Assembly: GCA_944325965.1 (NCBI GenBank) | Contig: CALVCB010000021.1 | Location: 1 to 33,025, forward strand | Origin: an uncultured Bacteroidales bacterium | GTDB taxonomy: Bacteria > Bacteroidota > Bacteroidia > Bacteroidales > UBA932 | DNA: 33,025 nucleotides | Direction of reading: 5' to 3' | Part shown: one piece after another, positions 6,102-15,116 of the stretch | How positions within the stretch are numbered: the stretch's first letter is position 1 | Layout: each line of letters begins with the position of its first letter | Position numbers and translations under genes: made by a program | Notes under the pieces: model-generated | Seen by the model: the letters and a program-made list of their open reading frames with translations, nothing else | What the model was told of the DNA's origin: nothing | Database searches by the model: none

Positions 6102-8333
6102 TCAGAAGTCCTTCCCTTCGAAGATGGTGCCGGTGGATATTGCCCCGGAGTGCTCCTTGCGGTCCTTGACATTGAAAGAATAGGTGAGTGACAGTATGAT
6201 GTTCGGATAGACAGGACGCACTGATGTGACCGAGAGAAGGCCTTCGGTCCCCCGTCTGTTGCTGTATCTTGCAGTGTGGAATGCGTCATGGAATACAAGT
6301 GAGGCGGAAAGCCGTTCTCCGAGGAGCTGTTGCCTTATTGCGAGGTCGAAGTAGAAATATCCTTTCTCACGTCCCTGGGAGAGGACAGCCGGGCCCAGGG
6401 CATTGGCGTCGAACTGTATCCTTGTGGTCCTGCCTGCCTTGAAACTGTTTATCATCCCGACGGTGTAGCTTGTCACAGACCCGTCCCTGCCTCCTTCGTA
6501 CGTGCTTTCGAACATGTATCTGTATCCGCTTGCCGTAAGGGTGATGTCCCACCATCCGGCCGCTTTCACCCGGGCTTCCGCCTCTAGCCCGAATGTGATG
6601 TCATTCCCTGCATTTATCAGTGAATCAAGGGTAACACCTGGCTGGTACGGTCTGCGGACAAGGTCTGTCTTTCCTTTTCTTGACCTGAAGAATCCTGTGA
6701 GAGACAGGCTGTTGCGGTTCTTCCCGAATATTTTTCTGTACCCGAGTTCTGCGGAATGGATGTATTCCGGCTTTATGTCCGGGTTGCCGATCATACGGGT
6801 ATAGTAGTCCTCGTATGTTATGTATGGTTCGAGCTTCCATATCCCCGGACGGTTGGTGCGGAATGCATAGGAGGCGGTAAAGGTGTTGTCATGGGGCGCG
6901 CGGTATGAGACATGAGCCGACGGGAAGATCTCGTAGCGCCTCAGGTTGCGGCTGGCGTCCTTGACTGTTATGTTCATTATGTCGTGGGTGTAGTCTCCCC
7001 GTATCCCGGCATTGACATCCACCGGTCCGAAGCTGTCCGTGGCCATGGCGTACAGGGAATGTATCTGCCTGCGGTAGAAGAACGGGGCGTACATGTCGTC
7101 CTGCCACTGGAACTGTCCTGCATCCCTGTCCCAGTATTTAATGCTGTAGTCCCCGACTTCACTGTAGGAAGTCATCTGGTAGCCGGCCTCGAATTTTCCG
7201 GAAGGGCGGTAGTTCATCTTGTATTCTATATCCCAGTCGTAGTCCCAGTGGTATTCGTCTTCATAGCCGCGTGTGCCTTCATATCTGGCTCCGGCCTGTG
7301 TGAAAAGGTTGCTTTCCGTGTATTCCAGGGCGTACCAGTCATATCTCAGTCGTCCGTGGGCCGAGATGTTGTCTCCGCGGTCGTTCAGCGTGTATGTATA
7401 TTCTGCGCTGAGCTGGGCGAGCCTCTTCTCGTTGGAGTAGCGGTCGTGGCTGTCGTATGTCGCATCGTTTATGACTGTCCCTGAATGTCTCCTGTTCTCG
7501 TAGTAGGACATGTCTCCTCCTCTGGCGTTGTCGGTCATTCCGCTCTGGACCTCCACCATGGCGTGGTGCCTGTCATTCCTGAACTCCCATCCGAGGGACC
7601 CGATATAGGACGATACGGTACTATGCCGGTAGCCGTCGGCATCGGATATTGTGGAGAAACCGTCCATGTCCGTATCTTTCTGCTGCCGGAATTCGCTGCG
7701 CCCCCGTATCTGCGAGGCTGTGGCGCCTATGAACCATCTGTGGCTGCCCCTGTTAAGGCTCAGCTGTACATCACCGCTCCATGTGCCTATGGTGCTTCCG
7801 GAGGCTGACACGGAGCCACCTAAGCCCTCAGCCCTGCGCTTTCGTGTGATGATGTTGATTATTCCCGCATCTCCGTCCGTCCTGTAGCTTGCGGAGGGGG
7901 ACGTGATTATTTCAATGTCCTCGATATTACCTGCCGGTATCTGCTCCAGGGCCTGTGTCCCTTCCAGCATGCTTGGCTTCCCGTCTACGTATACGAGGAA
8001 CCCGGTGCTTCCCCGGAAAGATACTTCACCGTCTGCATCGATGCGGACGGACGGCATGGATTTGAGGATGTCAACGGCGGTTCCTCCTGCAGCGGACAGC
8101 GATGACGAGCCGCTGACTGTCTTCCTGTCGAGCCTGTAGACTACAGGTTTTTTCTCGGCTGTGAATACGGTTCCTTCCAGATCGACCACTTCCGAGGTAT
8201 CTGCCTCGGCCGTCAGGTCCTGTCCGTACGATATGGTGGCTCCCGATAAAAGAATCAGGGCGAAAATCAGCCTCAATGAAGTCAGCGTGTTGATTGTCAT
8301 TGTTTCCTGTTGTCCGTTCACGGTATTTTTCAT
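6102..8333 (-). CDS. TonB-receptor-like outer-membrane beta-barrel protein
   Basis: A 743-residue outer-membrane protein of the 'outer membrane beta-barrel family' found in Bacteroidota. A signal peptide (LTSLRLIFALILLSGATISYG, ending near residue 37) is followed by a short leader and a TonB-receptor plug domain: AVDILKSMPSVRIDADGEVSFRG, FLVYVDGKP and EDIEIITSPSASYRTDGDAGIINI (about 85-160). The rest alternates aromatic residues in beta-strand rhythm and ends in F (GKDF), as is usual for BamA-inserted barrels. There is no N-terminal carboxypeptidase-like domain and no SusD partner, so it is not a PUL SusC. An ATG at 8300 (MTINTL...) gives a more standard signal peptide and may be the real start. 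A terminator-like hairpin lies just upstream. Confidence 0.88.
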   Translation of the reverse strand: MKNTVNGQQETMTINTLTSLRLIFALILLSGATISYGQDLTAEADTSEVVDLEGTVFTAEKKPVVYRLDRKTVSGSSSLSAAGGTAVDILKSMPSVRIDADGEVSFRGSTGFLVYVDGKPSMLEGTQALEQIPAGNIEDIEIITSPSASYRTDGDAGIINIITRKRRAEGLGGSVSASGSTIGTWSGDVQLSLNRGSHRWFIGATASQIRGRSEFRQQKDTDMDGFSTISDADGYRHSTVSSYIGSLGWEFRNDRHHAMVEVQSGMTDNARGGDMSYYENRRHSGTVINDATYDSHDRYSNEKRLAQLSAEYTYTLNDRGDNISAHGRLRYDWYALEYTESNLFTQAGARYEGTRGYEDEYHWDYDWDIEYKMNYRPSGKFEAGYQMTSYSEVGDYSIKYWDRDAGQFQWQDDMYAPFFYRRQIHSLYAMATDSFGPVDVNAGIRGDYTHDIMNITVKDASRNLRRYEIFPSAHVSYRAPHDNTFTASYAFRTNRPGIWKLEPYITYEDYYTRMIGNPDIKPEYIHSAELGYRKIFGKNRNSLSLTGFFRSRKGKTDLVRRPYQPGVTLDSLINAGNDITFGLEAEARVKAAGWWDITLTASGYRYMFESTYEGGRDGSVTSYTVGMINSFKAGRTTRIQFDANALGPAVLSQGREKGYFYFDLAIRQQLLGERLSASLVFHDAFHTARYSNRRGTEGLLSVTSVRPVYPNIILSLTYSFNVKDRKEHSGAISTGTIFEGKDF

Positions 8334-8343
8334 AGTGCCGTTA

Positions 8344-8385
8344 AAGAAAAAAAGTGCAGTCCATCGTTAAAATAAACTGCACTTT
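8344..8385 (-). terminator. Intrinsic terminator after pnp, in the leader of the outer-membrane protein gene
   Basis: Read on the minus strand, AAAGTGCAGT (8385-8376) pairs with ACTGCACTTT (8360-8351), and a T-rich tract follows (8353-8345). It can end the pnp transcript. It also lies only about 10 bases before the annotated start of the outer-membrane protein gene (or about 45 before the alternative start at 8300), leaving almost no room for a promoter in between. Confidence 0.75.
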
Positions 8386-8398
8386 CTATATTAATGTC

Positions 8399-8506
8399 AG
8401 TCACCTGACTGGTGACAGCCCCGCCGGGGTATGACGCCGGCACCTGCACTGCTTCGGTTCCCATAGCGGAATCTTGCTGACGCTCCGGTGCGGCCCTGAA
8501 GGGGCT
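8399..8506. repeat. Copy B of the interspersed palindromic repeat, inverted relative to copy A
   Basis: The reverse complement of 8427-8504 matches about 1051-1123 with roughly 85-90% identity by eye; shared blocks include TTCAGGGCCGCACCGGAGCG, GAAGCAGTG and AGGTGCCGGCGT. Flanking hairpins are kept: GTCACC-TGACT-GGTGAC (8400-8416) and CCCCGCCGGGG (8419-8429). It is inserted between the pnp stop codon and the terminator hairpin. Confidence 0.75.
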
Positions 8507-8526
8507 TTCTATTCTACGGTAACCCG

Positions 8527-10899
8527 TTAGAAGATGTCAGGGCTGTTGTAGTCCGGAGCGTCGAACCCTGCATCGGAAGACTCGTCCTGACGAGGCTCTG
8601 AATGTGGCCTGCTGTCCCTGCGCGGAGCCCTGCGGTCATCGCGGCGGTCGTTCCTGCGCTCGTCGCTTCCTCTGCGGTCATCCCTGCGCGGGCCACGGCG
8701 GTCGTCCCTGCGCGGACCTCTGTCAGAGCTGCTGTTCCTCGGCCTGCGTTCCGGCTCTACATATCCTTCCGGCTTTTCTATGAGGGCCTTGCGGGAAAGC
8801 CTCATCTTTCCTGTCTTGGCATCGATCTCGAGGAGCTTCACATCCACTTCGTCGCCGACGTTGAGGACATCCTCCACCTTGTCGGTCTTGCCCCAGTCTA
8901 TTTCAGAGATATGGAGCAGGCCTTCCTTGCCTGGCAGGATTTCCACGAACGCCCCGAACTCGAGGGTGGAGACCACTGTCCCGTGGTACACCTTGCCTAC
9001 CTCCGGAACTGCGCAGATGCCGTTGATCCACTCGAGGGCCTTGTCCATGGCTTCCTTGTTGTCCCCGAAGATGTCTACGATGCCTTCGCTTACACCGTTT
9101 ACATTGTCCTCTGTGATGGTGACGGTGGTACCTGTCTCTCTCTGTATCTTCTGGATTACTTCTCCGCCTTTGCCGATGATGGCTCCGATGAACTCGCCAG
9201 GTACCCTTATCTGTACGATGCGAGGTACGAACGGCTTGTAGTCTTCACGCGGCTCGCTGATGCATTTCATCATCTCTCCCATGATGTGCATGCGGCCCTG
9301 GCGTGCCTGCTCGAGCGCTTTTGCAAGCACTTCATAAGAAAGCCCGTCTACCTTTATGTCCATCTGTGTGGCTGTGATGCCGTCCCTTGTCCCGGTCACC
9401 TTGAAGTCCATGTCCCCGAGGTGGTCCTCGTCCCCGAGGATGTCGGTGAGGATGGCGTACCTGTCGTTAGGCCTTTCCGCATCGGTGATAAGTCCCATTG
9501 CCACTCCGGCTACAGGCTTCTTTATCTTGACTCCGGCGTCCATGAGGGCGAGGCAGCCTGCACATACTGTGGCCATGGATGACGAGCCGTTTGACTCGAG
9601 GATGTCAGAGACCACACGTACTGCGTAAGGGTTCTCCGGGGCGAGAGGGACCATAGGCTTGAGTGCCCTCCATGCCAGGTTCCCGTGTCCGATCTCGCGG
9701 CGGCCTACACCGCGCTGTGCCTTTGCTTCACCGGTTGCGAACGGAGGGAAGTTGTAGTGGAGCACGAACTGCTCGCTTCCCTGAACCAGCACCTCGTCGA
9801 GCTCTTTCATGTCGAGCTTGGTGCCGAGGGTGACCGTTGAAAGAGACTGGGTCTCTCCGCGGGTGAATATTGCTGAACCGTGTGCACAAGGCAGGTATCC
9901 GGCTTCGCACCAGATAGGGCGCACCTCGGTGCTCTTTCGTCCGTCCAGGCGGATTCCCTCATCGAGGATGAGGTTCCTCATGGCGTTCTTCTCTACGGTG
10001 TGGTAATACCTTTCCACCATCATTTTCTTCGCTTCGCGGTCCTCCTCCGGGAGTGTCTGGTAGAACTCCTCTTTCAGGGCGTCGAATGCGTCGGACCTTT
10101 CATGCTTCGGAAGTCCTGACTTGGCTATGGCATAGCACCTGTCATAGCAGAAAGCCTCTACTGCCTTGCGGAGCTCCTCGTCGTTCTCCTCATGGCAGTA
10201 TGTCCTCTTAACCGTCTTGCCTGTCTCTTCCATGAGCTCCATCTGCACCTTGCAGTGCTTCTTGATCTCCTCATGGGCGAACTTGATGGCCTCGAGCATG
10301 TCTGCCTCGCTCACCTCGTTCATCTCCCCCTCGACCATCATGATGTTGTCATAGGTGGCTGCGACCATCAGGTCGATATCCGCCCTGTCCATTTCGCTGA
10401 ATCCGGGGTTGATCTTGAACTGTCCGTCTATGCGTGCTACACGAACTTCGGAGATAGGTCCGCCGAACGGTATGTCGCTTACTGCGAGAGCCGAAGATGC
10501 CGCAAGCCCTGCAAGCGCATCAGGCTGGATGTCTTTCTCTGCTGAGATAAGGTTGATTGTCACGTATACTTCTGCGTGGAAGTCCTCAGGGAACAACGGC
10601 CTGAGCGCCCTGTCCACGAGTCTGGCAGTAAGGATCTCGGCATCGGATGCCTTCCCCTCGCGTTTCATGAATCCGCCCGGGAACCTTCCCGCAGATGCGA
10701 ATTTTTCCTTGTAGTCCACCTGGAGCGGCATGAAGTCCACATCTTCTTTAGCATCCTTTGCGCAGGTCACGCACGCGAGAAGCATTGTGCCTCCCATCCT
10801 GACTACAACCGAACCGTCTGCCTGTTTGGCCAGTTTACCTGTCTCGATTTCTATTATCCGACCGTCGGATAATTCGATTTTCTTGTTGATAATGTTCAT
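8527..10899 (-). CDS. pnp: Polyribonucleotide nucleotidyltransferase (PNPase)
   Basis: A 790-residue 3'-to-5' phosphorolytic exoribonuclease of mRNA decay, working as a homotrimer. The start at 10899 ([14 protein letters not shown]) matches the family N-terminus; 43 upstream codons are open but look non-coding. Visible parts: first RNase PH domain with [11 protein letters not shown] (about 80-90); helical linker; second RNase PH domain with [16 protein letters not shown] and the catalytic aspartate region [21 protein letters not shown] domain with [10 protein letters not shown] (about 570-580); S1 domain ([15 protein letters not shown]...LHISEI, about 635-705). A tail of about 80 residues, rich in Arg and Asp with repeated RGPRRDDR units, extends past the usual end. 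It lies downstream of rpsO in the same direction, the common rpsO-pnp order. Confidence 0.98.
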   Translation of the reverse strand: MNIINKKIELSDGRIIEIETGKLAKQADGSVVVRMGGTMLLACVTCAKDAKEDVDFMPLQVDYKEKFASAGRFPGGFMKREGKASDAEILTARLVDRALRPLFPEDFHAEVYVTINLISAEKDIQPDALAGLAASSALAVSDIPFGGPISEVRVARIDGQFKINPGFSEMDRADIDLMVAATYDNIMMVEGEMNEVSEADMLEAIKFAHEEIKKHCKVQMELMEETGKTVKRTYCHEENDEELRKAVEAFCYDRCYAIAKSGLPKHERSDAFDALKEEFYQTLPEEDREAKKMMVERYYHTVEKNAMRNLILDEGIRLDGRKSTEVRPIWCEAGYLPCAHGSAIFTRGETQSLSTVTLGTKLDMKELDEVLVQGSEQFVLHYNFPPFATGEAKAQRGVGRREIGHGNLAWRALKPMVPLAPENPYAVRVVSDILESNGSSSMATVCAGCLALMDAGVKIKKPVAGVAMGLITDAERPNDRYAILTDILGDEDHLGDMDFKVTGTRDGITATQMDIKVDGLSYEVLAKALEQARQGRMHIMGEMMKCISEPREDYKPFVPRIVQIRVPGEFIGAIIGKGGEVIQKIQRETGTTVTITEDNVNGVSEGIVDIFGDNKEAMDKALEWINGICAVPEVGKVYHGTVVSTLEFGAFVEILPGKEGLLHISEIDWGKTDKVEDVLNVGDEVDVKLLEIDAKTGKMRLSRKALIEKPEGYVEPERRPRNSSSDRGPRRDDRRGPRRDDRRGSDERRNDRRDDRRAPRRDSRPHSEPRQDESSDAGFDAPDYNSPDIF

Positions 10900-11102
10900 G
10901 AATCTGTTTTCAACCTGCCTCCCCCTATGGGAGTTGATTAATATTATTGTCTTCTTCCTTTGTACTATTCCGAAATATATATTGTGTTCCGGTGCCTGCC
11001 GCAGGTTGAATGATTTGTTAACAGGCACGTTGACCGTCCGATTTATGAAACTGCCTCACGCCGCTCCGGCGACGCCGTACAGCGGCCGGTCATGGCAGTT
11101 TC

Positions 11103-11152
11103 GAAAAAAAGAGGCTCAATGTCCGCACCCGGACACCCTTGCCTCTTTTCTT
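11103..11152 (-). terminator. Intrinsic terminator after rpsO
   Basis: On the minus strand AAAAGAGGC (11149-11141) pairs with GCCTCTTTT (11115-11107), and the T tract runs through 11110-11104. It lies about 45 bases after the rpsO stop and separates rpsO from pnp. Confidence 0.85.
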
Positions 11153-11193
11153 TTCTACTTGAAGCCGGGAACCGTTCCGGCTTCAGTATCTGT

Positions 11194-11469
11194 TTATCGA
11201 CGGAGACCGAGCTCCTTGACGATATTCCTGTATCTCTCGATGTCCTTCTCTTTGAGGTAATCAAGGAGACGGCGCCTCTGGCCTACGAGCTTGAGAAGTG
11301 AACGGCGGGTAACGTTGTCCTTCTTGTTCACTTTGAGGTGCTCGGTCAGATGAGCGATACGGTAGGAAAATAAAGCAACTTGACTCTCTGGAGAGCCGGT
11401 GTCCTTATTAGACTTTCCGTACTTCGCGAAAATCTCTTGCTTTCTTTCAGCCTGTAAATATTCAGCCAT
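11194..11469 (-). CDS. rpsO: 30S ribosomal protein S15
   Basis: A 91-residue protein matching bacterial S15 over its full length: [20 protein letters not shown] (about 18-37), [11 protein letters not shown], and the RNA-binding block [18 protein letters not shown], ending in [14 protein letters not shown]. It binds the central domain of 16S rRNA early in small-subunit assembly. It has its own promoter (11540-11570) and terminator (11103-11152), and pnp follows on the same strand. It marks the left boundary of the polysaccharide-utilisation locus, whose last gene ends at 11601. Confidence 0.98.
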   Translation of the reverse strand: MAEYLQAERKQEIFAKYGKSNKDTGSPESQVALFSYRIAHLTEHLKVNKKDNVTRRSLLKLVGQRRRLLDYLKEKDIERYRNIVKELGLRR

Positions 11470-11539
11470 TTTGCAAAAAGATTAAAAAATTAATAAATGT
11501 CCATATGCTGTCTTCCCGTCACGGGCGGACAAGCGGGCG

Positions 11540-11570
11540 CAAAGTTATGCAGAAATTCCGATAAAACAAA
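11540..11570 (-). promoter_or_regulatory. Bacteroides-type promoter of rpsO
   Basis: On the minus strand, TTTG (11570-11567) is followed after 19 bases by TAACTTTG (11547-11540), an exact fit to the -33/-7 boxes of the primary Bacteroidota sigma factor. The leader to the rpsO start codon would be about 65 bases, long enough to hold an autoregulatory S15 site, though none was identified. Confidence 0.8.
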
Positions 11571-11600
11571 CGGTTGCTTAACAAAAAATTAAAACATCTT

Positions 11601-14600
11601 TCAGTCTTCCGTCTTCAGGACGGAGAATTTCACGAATGTCCCTTCGGCCTTGGCAGGGAGGAGCTTTATGCTGATGCGGTTTTTGCCTTTTTTCAGCAGG
11701 TGCATGTCCTCGGGGAAGAATTCGTAGAAACTGTATGAGGGCTCGTTGCCGCCGGCTCCGATTTTGGCCTTGCGGAAAAGCTCCCCGTTGATGTAGATTT
11801 CGCAGTCGCGCGTGCCGAATATGCCGATGCAGAAGGTGCCGCCGGTACCGGATATGCGGAAAGAGCTTCCGGTGTCTTCTGTGCATCTGCCGCTCCAGCG
11901 GAGCACGGTGTCAACCTGTATCTTGTCGTAGAGGGCGGAGTTGATCTCGCCGAGCTTCTCTACAGGGATTTTCGACACTTTCCTGTCGTATGTCATGAAG
12001 CCGTTGAGTTCATGCTCCACGTCGGTAATCTGGGTGTGGACGGTGGCATTGCAGCCCCCGGCGGCACGCAGCCATCTCAGGGTGCGGATATACCTGGAGT
12101 ACGCCTCCTCGAATTCCCCGGCCGTTGAGTATGTGTGCCGTCCGCCTTCGGTGGTGAAGCTGAAGGACGCCTTCTGCCTGTAGCTGTCGTGCCCGTTCTT
12201 TCCTCCGTTGGCAGGGAGGTTCTTTTCTGAATACCAGGTGTGCCCGGCCACGGCGAGGTTGGTGCCGCCGGCTTCTCCGATGACAGAGGCGCGGGTCCCT
12301 CCGAGCTTCCAGTCAGGCAGGCTCCTCGGATAGAACGAGTAGTCATGTATGTCGATGACGTCTCCGGCAGGGGCGTCGTTCCATCCGCTGGCGCAGGTCA
12401 CTATACGGGTAGTGTCATAGGCCATGATATTCTCCGTAATCCGTTCGGTGTCATGCTGTCCCCATGCCTCGTTGAACACTATCCACTGGGTCACTGACGG
12501 ATGGCTGTACAGCCAGTCTATCATGCCGTGGAACTCTTTCAGCCATTGTTCCGAAGCCTCCGGGGTTACTGTCTGCCCGTATTTCGGCATGCATATCATA
12601 TCCTGCCATACCAGTATCCCCAATCTGTCCGCATGGTAGTACCATCTGTCGGGGTGGGTCTTTATGTGGACGCGGATCATGTTGATATTGGCTTTTTTGA
12701 GGTATTCGAGGTCGTATGCCATGGCCTCGTCCGAAGGAGGGGTGAGTATCCCGTCCGGCCAGTATCCCTGGTCGAGCGGGCCGAACTGGAATATCTCCTG
12801 TCCGTTCAGGCATATCCTCGGTGTGCCGTCGCTGTCCGGCCTGACCTCTATTTTCCTCATCCCGAAGTATGTCTTTACCCTGTCGGTTTCCTTGCCGCCG
12901 CTCCCGAAAAGGGTGAGTTCCATGTCATAGAGGTGAGGGTCCTGCGGTGACCACGGCCTGAAGCCGGGGACCGGTATCTCGATGCTGCCCTCCGTGGTGC
13001 TGGTTTCGGCTATTGTCCTGCCTCCGTCTTTTATGGCAATCCCGACTTTCAGGCCCGGGACGCTCCTTGATATCTCAGCCTTCACGCTTCCGGCGTCGTA
13101 CAGAGGTGTCAGCTTTACCTTTTCGATGGATTCTTCAGGGACATTCTCCATCCAGACAGTTTGCCATATCCCTCCGGTCGGCTGATAGCGGAAGCCCTTG
13201 CGGTTTTCCGGCATGATCTGTTTGCCGAGGGCCTGGGCCTGCTGCTCGGTGGCGTCCCATGCGCAGACGCAGACGGTGTTGCCCCCGTCCCTGATATAGC
13301 CTGTGATGTCGAAAGAGAACGGGTCATAGCCTCCCCTGTGCTGGCCGACCCTCCTGCCGTTGACATATACGCTTGTCTCCCAGTCTGATGCCTGGAAATG
13401 CAGGAGCACACGCCCTTCTTTCCACGAGGCCGGGATTTCAACCTCCCTCCTGTACCAGAGCACTTCGTCCGGCTTGAGGATGTGGCCGACACCGGACAGC
13501 GGCGAGTCGATGGCGAACGGCACCAGTATCTTCCCGCTCCAGTTTTCCGGGACCGGTCTGTCGGTCCAGCTCGCCGCGCTGGTCAGACCCTGCACAGGCT
13601 TGAAGCCGCAAGGCTCCACCTTGTAGTCCCACTGGCCGTTGAGGTTTATCCATGAGTCCCTTACAAACTGCGGCCTCGGGTATTCAGGCAGCGGCATTTC
13701 CCTGGATACATTGTCAGTGAACGGGGTCTTCAGGACGAACTCCGGTCCGTTGCTGTCCTTCCATGAGTAGACATCCTTCTCCCATGCCTCGAGTATCGTC
13801 TTCATCCGGGCGGTCTCTTCCGGGTATTTCGCGGAGAGGTTTTCCCGCTCGGAAATGTCCTTGCCCAGGTCGAAAAGCATCTCCTCCGTCCCGGAGGCTT
13901 TCCGTATTTCGATGTATTTCATGTCCCCGTAGCGGACGGCTTTGCTGTTGCCTGATTTCCAGAACAATGCCCTGTCTTCCATATGTCTGCCCCCGATTGC
14001 CGGGCGCAGGCTCCTCCCGTCGAAGTCGCAGGTGTCGTACCCTGTCCCTGCGTAATCCAGCATCGTCGGAAGGATATCCATGCTCATGGCTGTCTCTTCC
14101 GATATGCTCCCTGCTTTGATTTCTTCAGGCATCCAGAATATGGCAGGCACGCGGTGCCCTCCTTCCAGAAGACTGCCTTTCTTCCCGTTCAGGACACCGG
14201 CTGAGCCCGGGCCTGTGGGGCCGTTGTCGGAGGTGAAGATCACCATTGTGTTCTTGTCAAGCCCATTCTTTTTCAGGGCGTCCATTACTCTGCCTATCCC
14301 GGAGTCCAGACATTCGATCATTTCTGCGTATGCCTTGTCAACATCCTTCCTTTCCCGGCCTGCTATCGTTTTGGAAGTCCCTTCCTGGCGTATGGCCGGG
14401 TCATCAGGCCCCTGGTACGGGGAATGCGGGCAGCCGTGCGCGAGATAAAGGCAGAACGGCGTGCCGTCATTCCTCTCTATGTAGTCAGCCCCGAGACCGT
14501 TGATGATTTCTGTGAGGTATCCGGTAGTGTCAGCCGGGGTGTCTCCGTCCCACCAGTCCGGCCTACCCTGGGAGTCGAGGAAAGCCTTGTAGTCTACGTT

Positions 14601-15104
14601 CCCGGCATGGAATCCCTTGAACTCGTCGAACCCGTGTGCCACAGGGCTGAACTGCTCTTCATAGCCGAGATGCCATTTGCCGAACATGGCTACATTGTAG
14701 CCTCTGGCCTTGAGTACGTCTACGAATGTGGTCCTGCCCGGGTCAAGCCCGGCCTTGCGGTCTTTCTCGCTCGTGGTCAGCAGGACGTTCTCTACTCCGG
14801 AACGCTGCTGGTACGAGCCGGTCAGCAGGGCGCACCTTGTCGGGCTGCTGACCGCTCCGTTGGAGTGGAAGTCCGTGAATATCATGCCTTCACGGGCCAG
14901 CCTGTCAAGGTTCGGGGTTTCGATGGCCTTATTGCCGAAGCAGCCGATGTCCGCATATCCCATGTCATCGGCCAGGATAATGACAAAATTCGGCCTTTCC
15001 TGTGCCTGGGCATATCCGGGGAGGGGGAATATCGTGCAGCCGGCAAGGAGCATGGCCGCGCCTTTTCCTGCCGCCGGTATCTGATTCAGTGTTTTAAGTG
15101 TCAT
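11601..15104 (-). CDS. Sulfatase fused to a GH2 glycosidase (two-enzyme fusion)
   Basis: A 1167-residue exported protein joining two enzymes. The signal region (1-35) contains both a lipobox-like LAGC (C23) and a possible signal peptidase I site after GYAQA. Sulfatase domain, about 37-450: metal ligands D46/D47, formylglycine site SSPTR with S86, GKWHLG, CPHSP, SDNG and the NGKKGSLLEGGHRVP block. GH2 part, from about 480: sugar-binding domain (INLNGQWDYK), LWYRREVEIP, Ig-like domain, then a TIM barrel (about 767-1030) with GPLDQGYWPDG, acid/base E879 in FNEAWGQHD and nucleophile E944 in VIGEAGG. Residues about 1061-1167 form a beta-rich, carbohydrate-binding-like C-terminus. Both active sites look intact. 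It is the last gene of the operon, 12 bases after the preceding sulfatase gene. The specific sugar and sulfate position cannot be read from the sequence. Confidence 0.95.
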   Translation of the reverse strand: MTLKTLNQIPAAGKGAAMLLAGCTIFPLPGYAQAQERPNFVIILADDMGYADIGCFGNKAIETPNLDRLAREGMIFTDFHSNGAVSSPTRCALLTGSYQQRSGVENVLLTTSEKDRKAGLDPGRTTFVDVLKARGYNVAMFGKWHLGYEEQFSPVAHGFDEFKGFHAGNVDYKAFLDSQGRPDWWDGDTPADTTGYLTEIINGLGADYIERNDGTPFCLYLAHGCPHSPYQGPDDPAIRQEGTSKTIAGRERKDVDKAYAEMIECLDSGIGRVMDALKKNGLDKNTMVIFTSDNGPTGPGSAGVLNGKKGSLLEGGHRVPAIFWMPEEIKAGSISEETAMSMDILPTMLDYAGTGYDTCDFDGRSLRPAIGGRHMEDRALFWKSGNSKAVRYGDMKYIEIRKASGTEEMLFDLGKDISERENLSAKYPEETARMKTILEAWEKDVYSWKDSNGPEFVLKTPFTDNVSREMPLPEYPRPQFVRDSWINLNGQWDYKVEPCGFKPVQGLTSAASWTDRPVPENWSGKILVPFAIDSPLSGVGHILKPDEVLWYRREVEIPASWKEGRVLLHFQASDWETSVYVNGRRVGQHRGGYDPFSFDITGYIRDGGNTVCVCAWDATEQQAQALGKQIMPENRKGFRYQPTGGIWQTVWMENVPEESIEKVKLTPLYDAGSVKAEISRSVPGLKVGIAIKDGGRTIAETSTTEGSIEIPVPGFRPWSPQDPHLYDMELTLFGSGGKETDRVKTYFGMRKIEVRPDSDGTPRICLNGQEIFQFGPLDQGYWPDGILTPPSDEAMAYDLEYLKKANINMIRVHIKTHPDRWYYHADRLGILVWQDMICMPKYGQTVTPEASEQWLKEFHGMIDWLYSHPSVTQWIVFNEAWGQHDTERITENIMAYDTTRIVTCASGWNDAPAGDVIDIHDYSFYPRSLPDWKLGGTRASVIGEAGGTNLAVAGHTWYSEKNLPANGGKNGHDSYRQKASFSFTTEGGRHTYSTAGEFEEAYSRYIRTLRWLRAAGGCNATVHTQITDVEHELNGFMTYDRKVSKIPVEKLGEINSALYDKIQVDTVLRWSGRCTEDTGSSFRISGTGGTFCIGIFGTRDCEIYINGELFRKAKIGAGGNEPSYSFYEFFPEDMHLLKKGKNRISIKLLPAKAEGTFVKFSVLKTED

Positions 15105-15116
15105 AGTCGATTGACG

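Noticed and set aside
8602..9582. A 326-codon plus-strand frame
   Set aside because: It lies entirely antisense to pnp, whose protein is unmistakable; it is an open shadow frame caused by high GC and codon bias.
11470..11600. A terminator for the sulfatase operon
   Set aside because: Only a T-rich stretch (TTTTAATTTTTT on the minus strand) without a stem is present, so no terminator is called; read-through into rpsO is possible.
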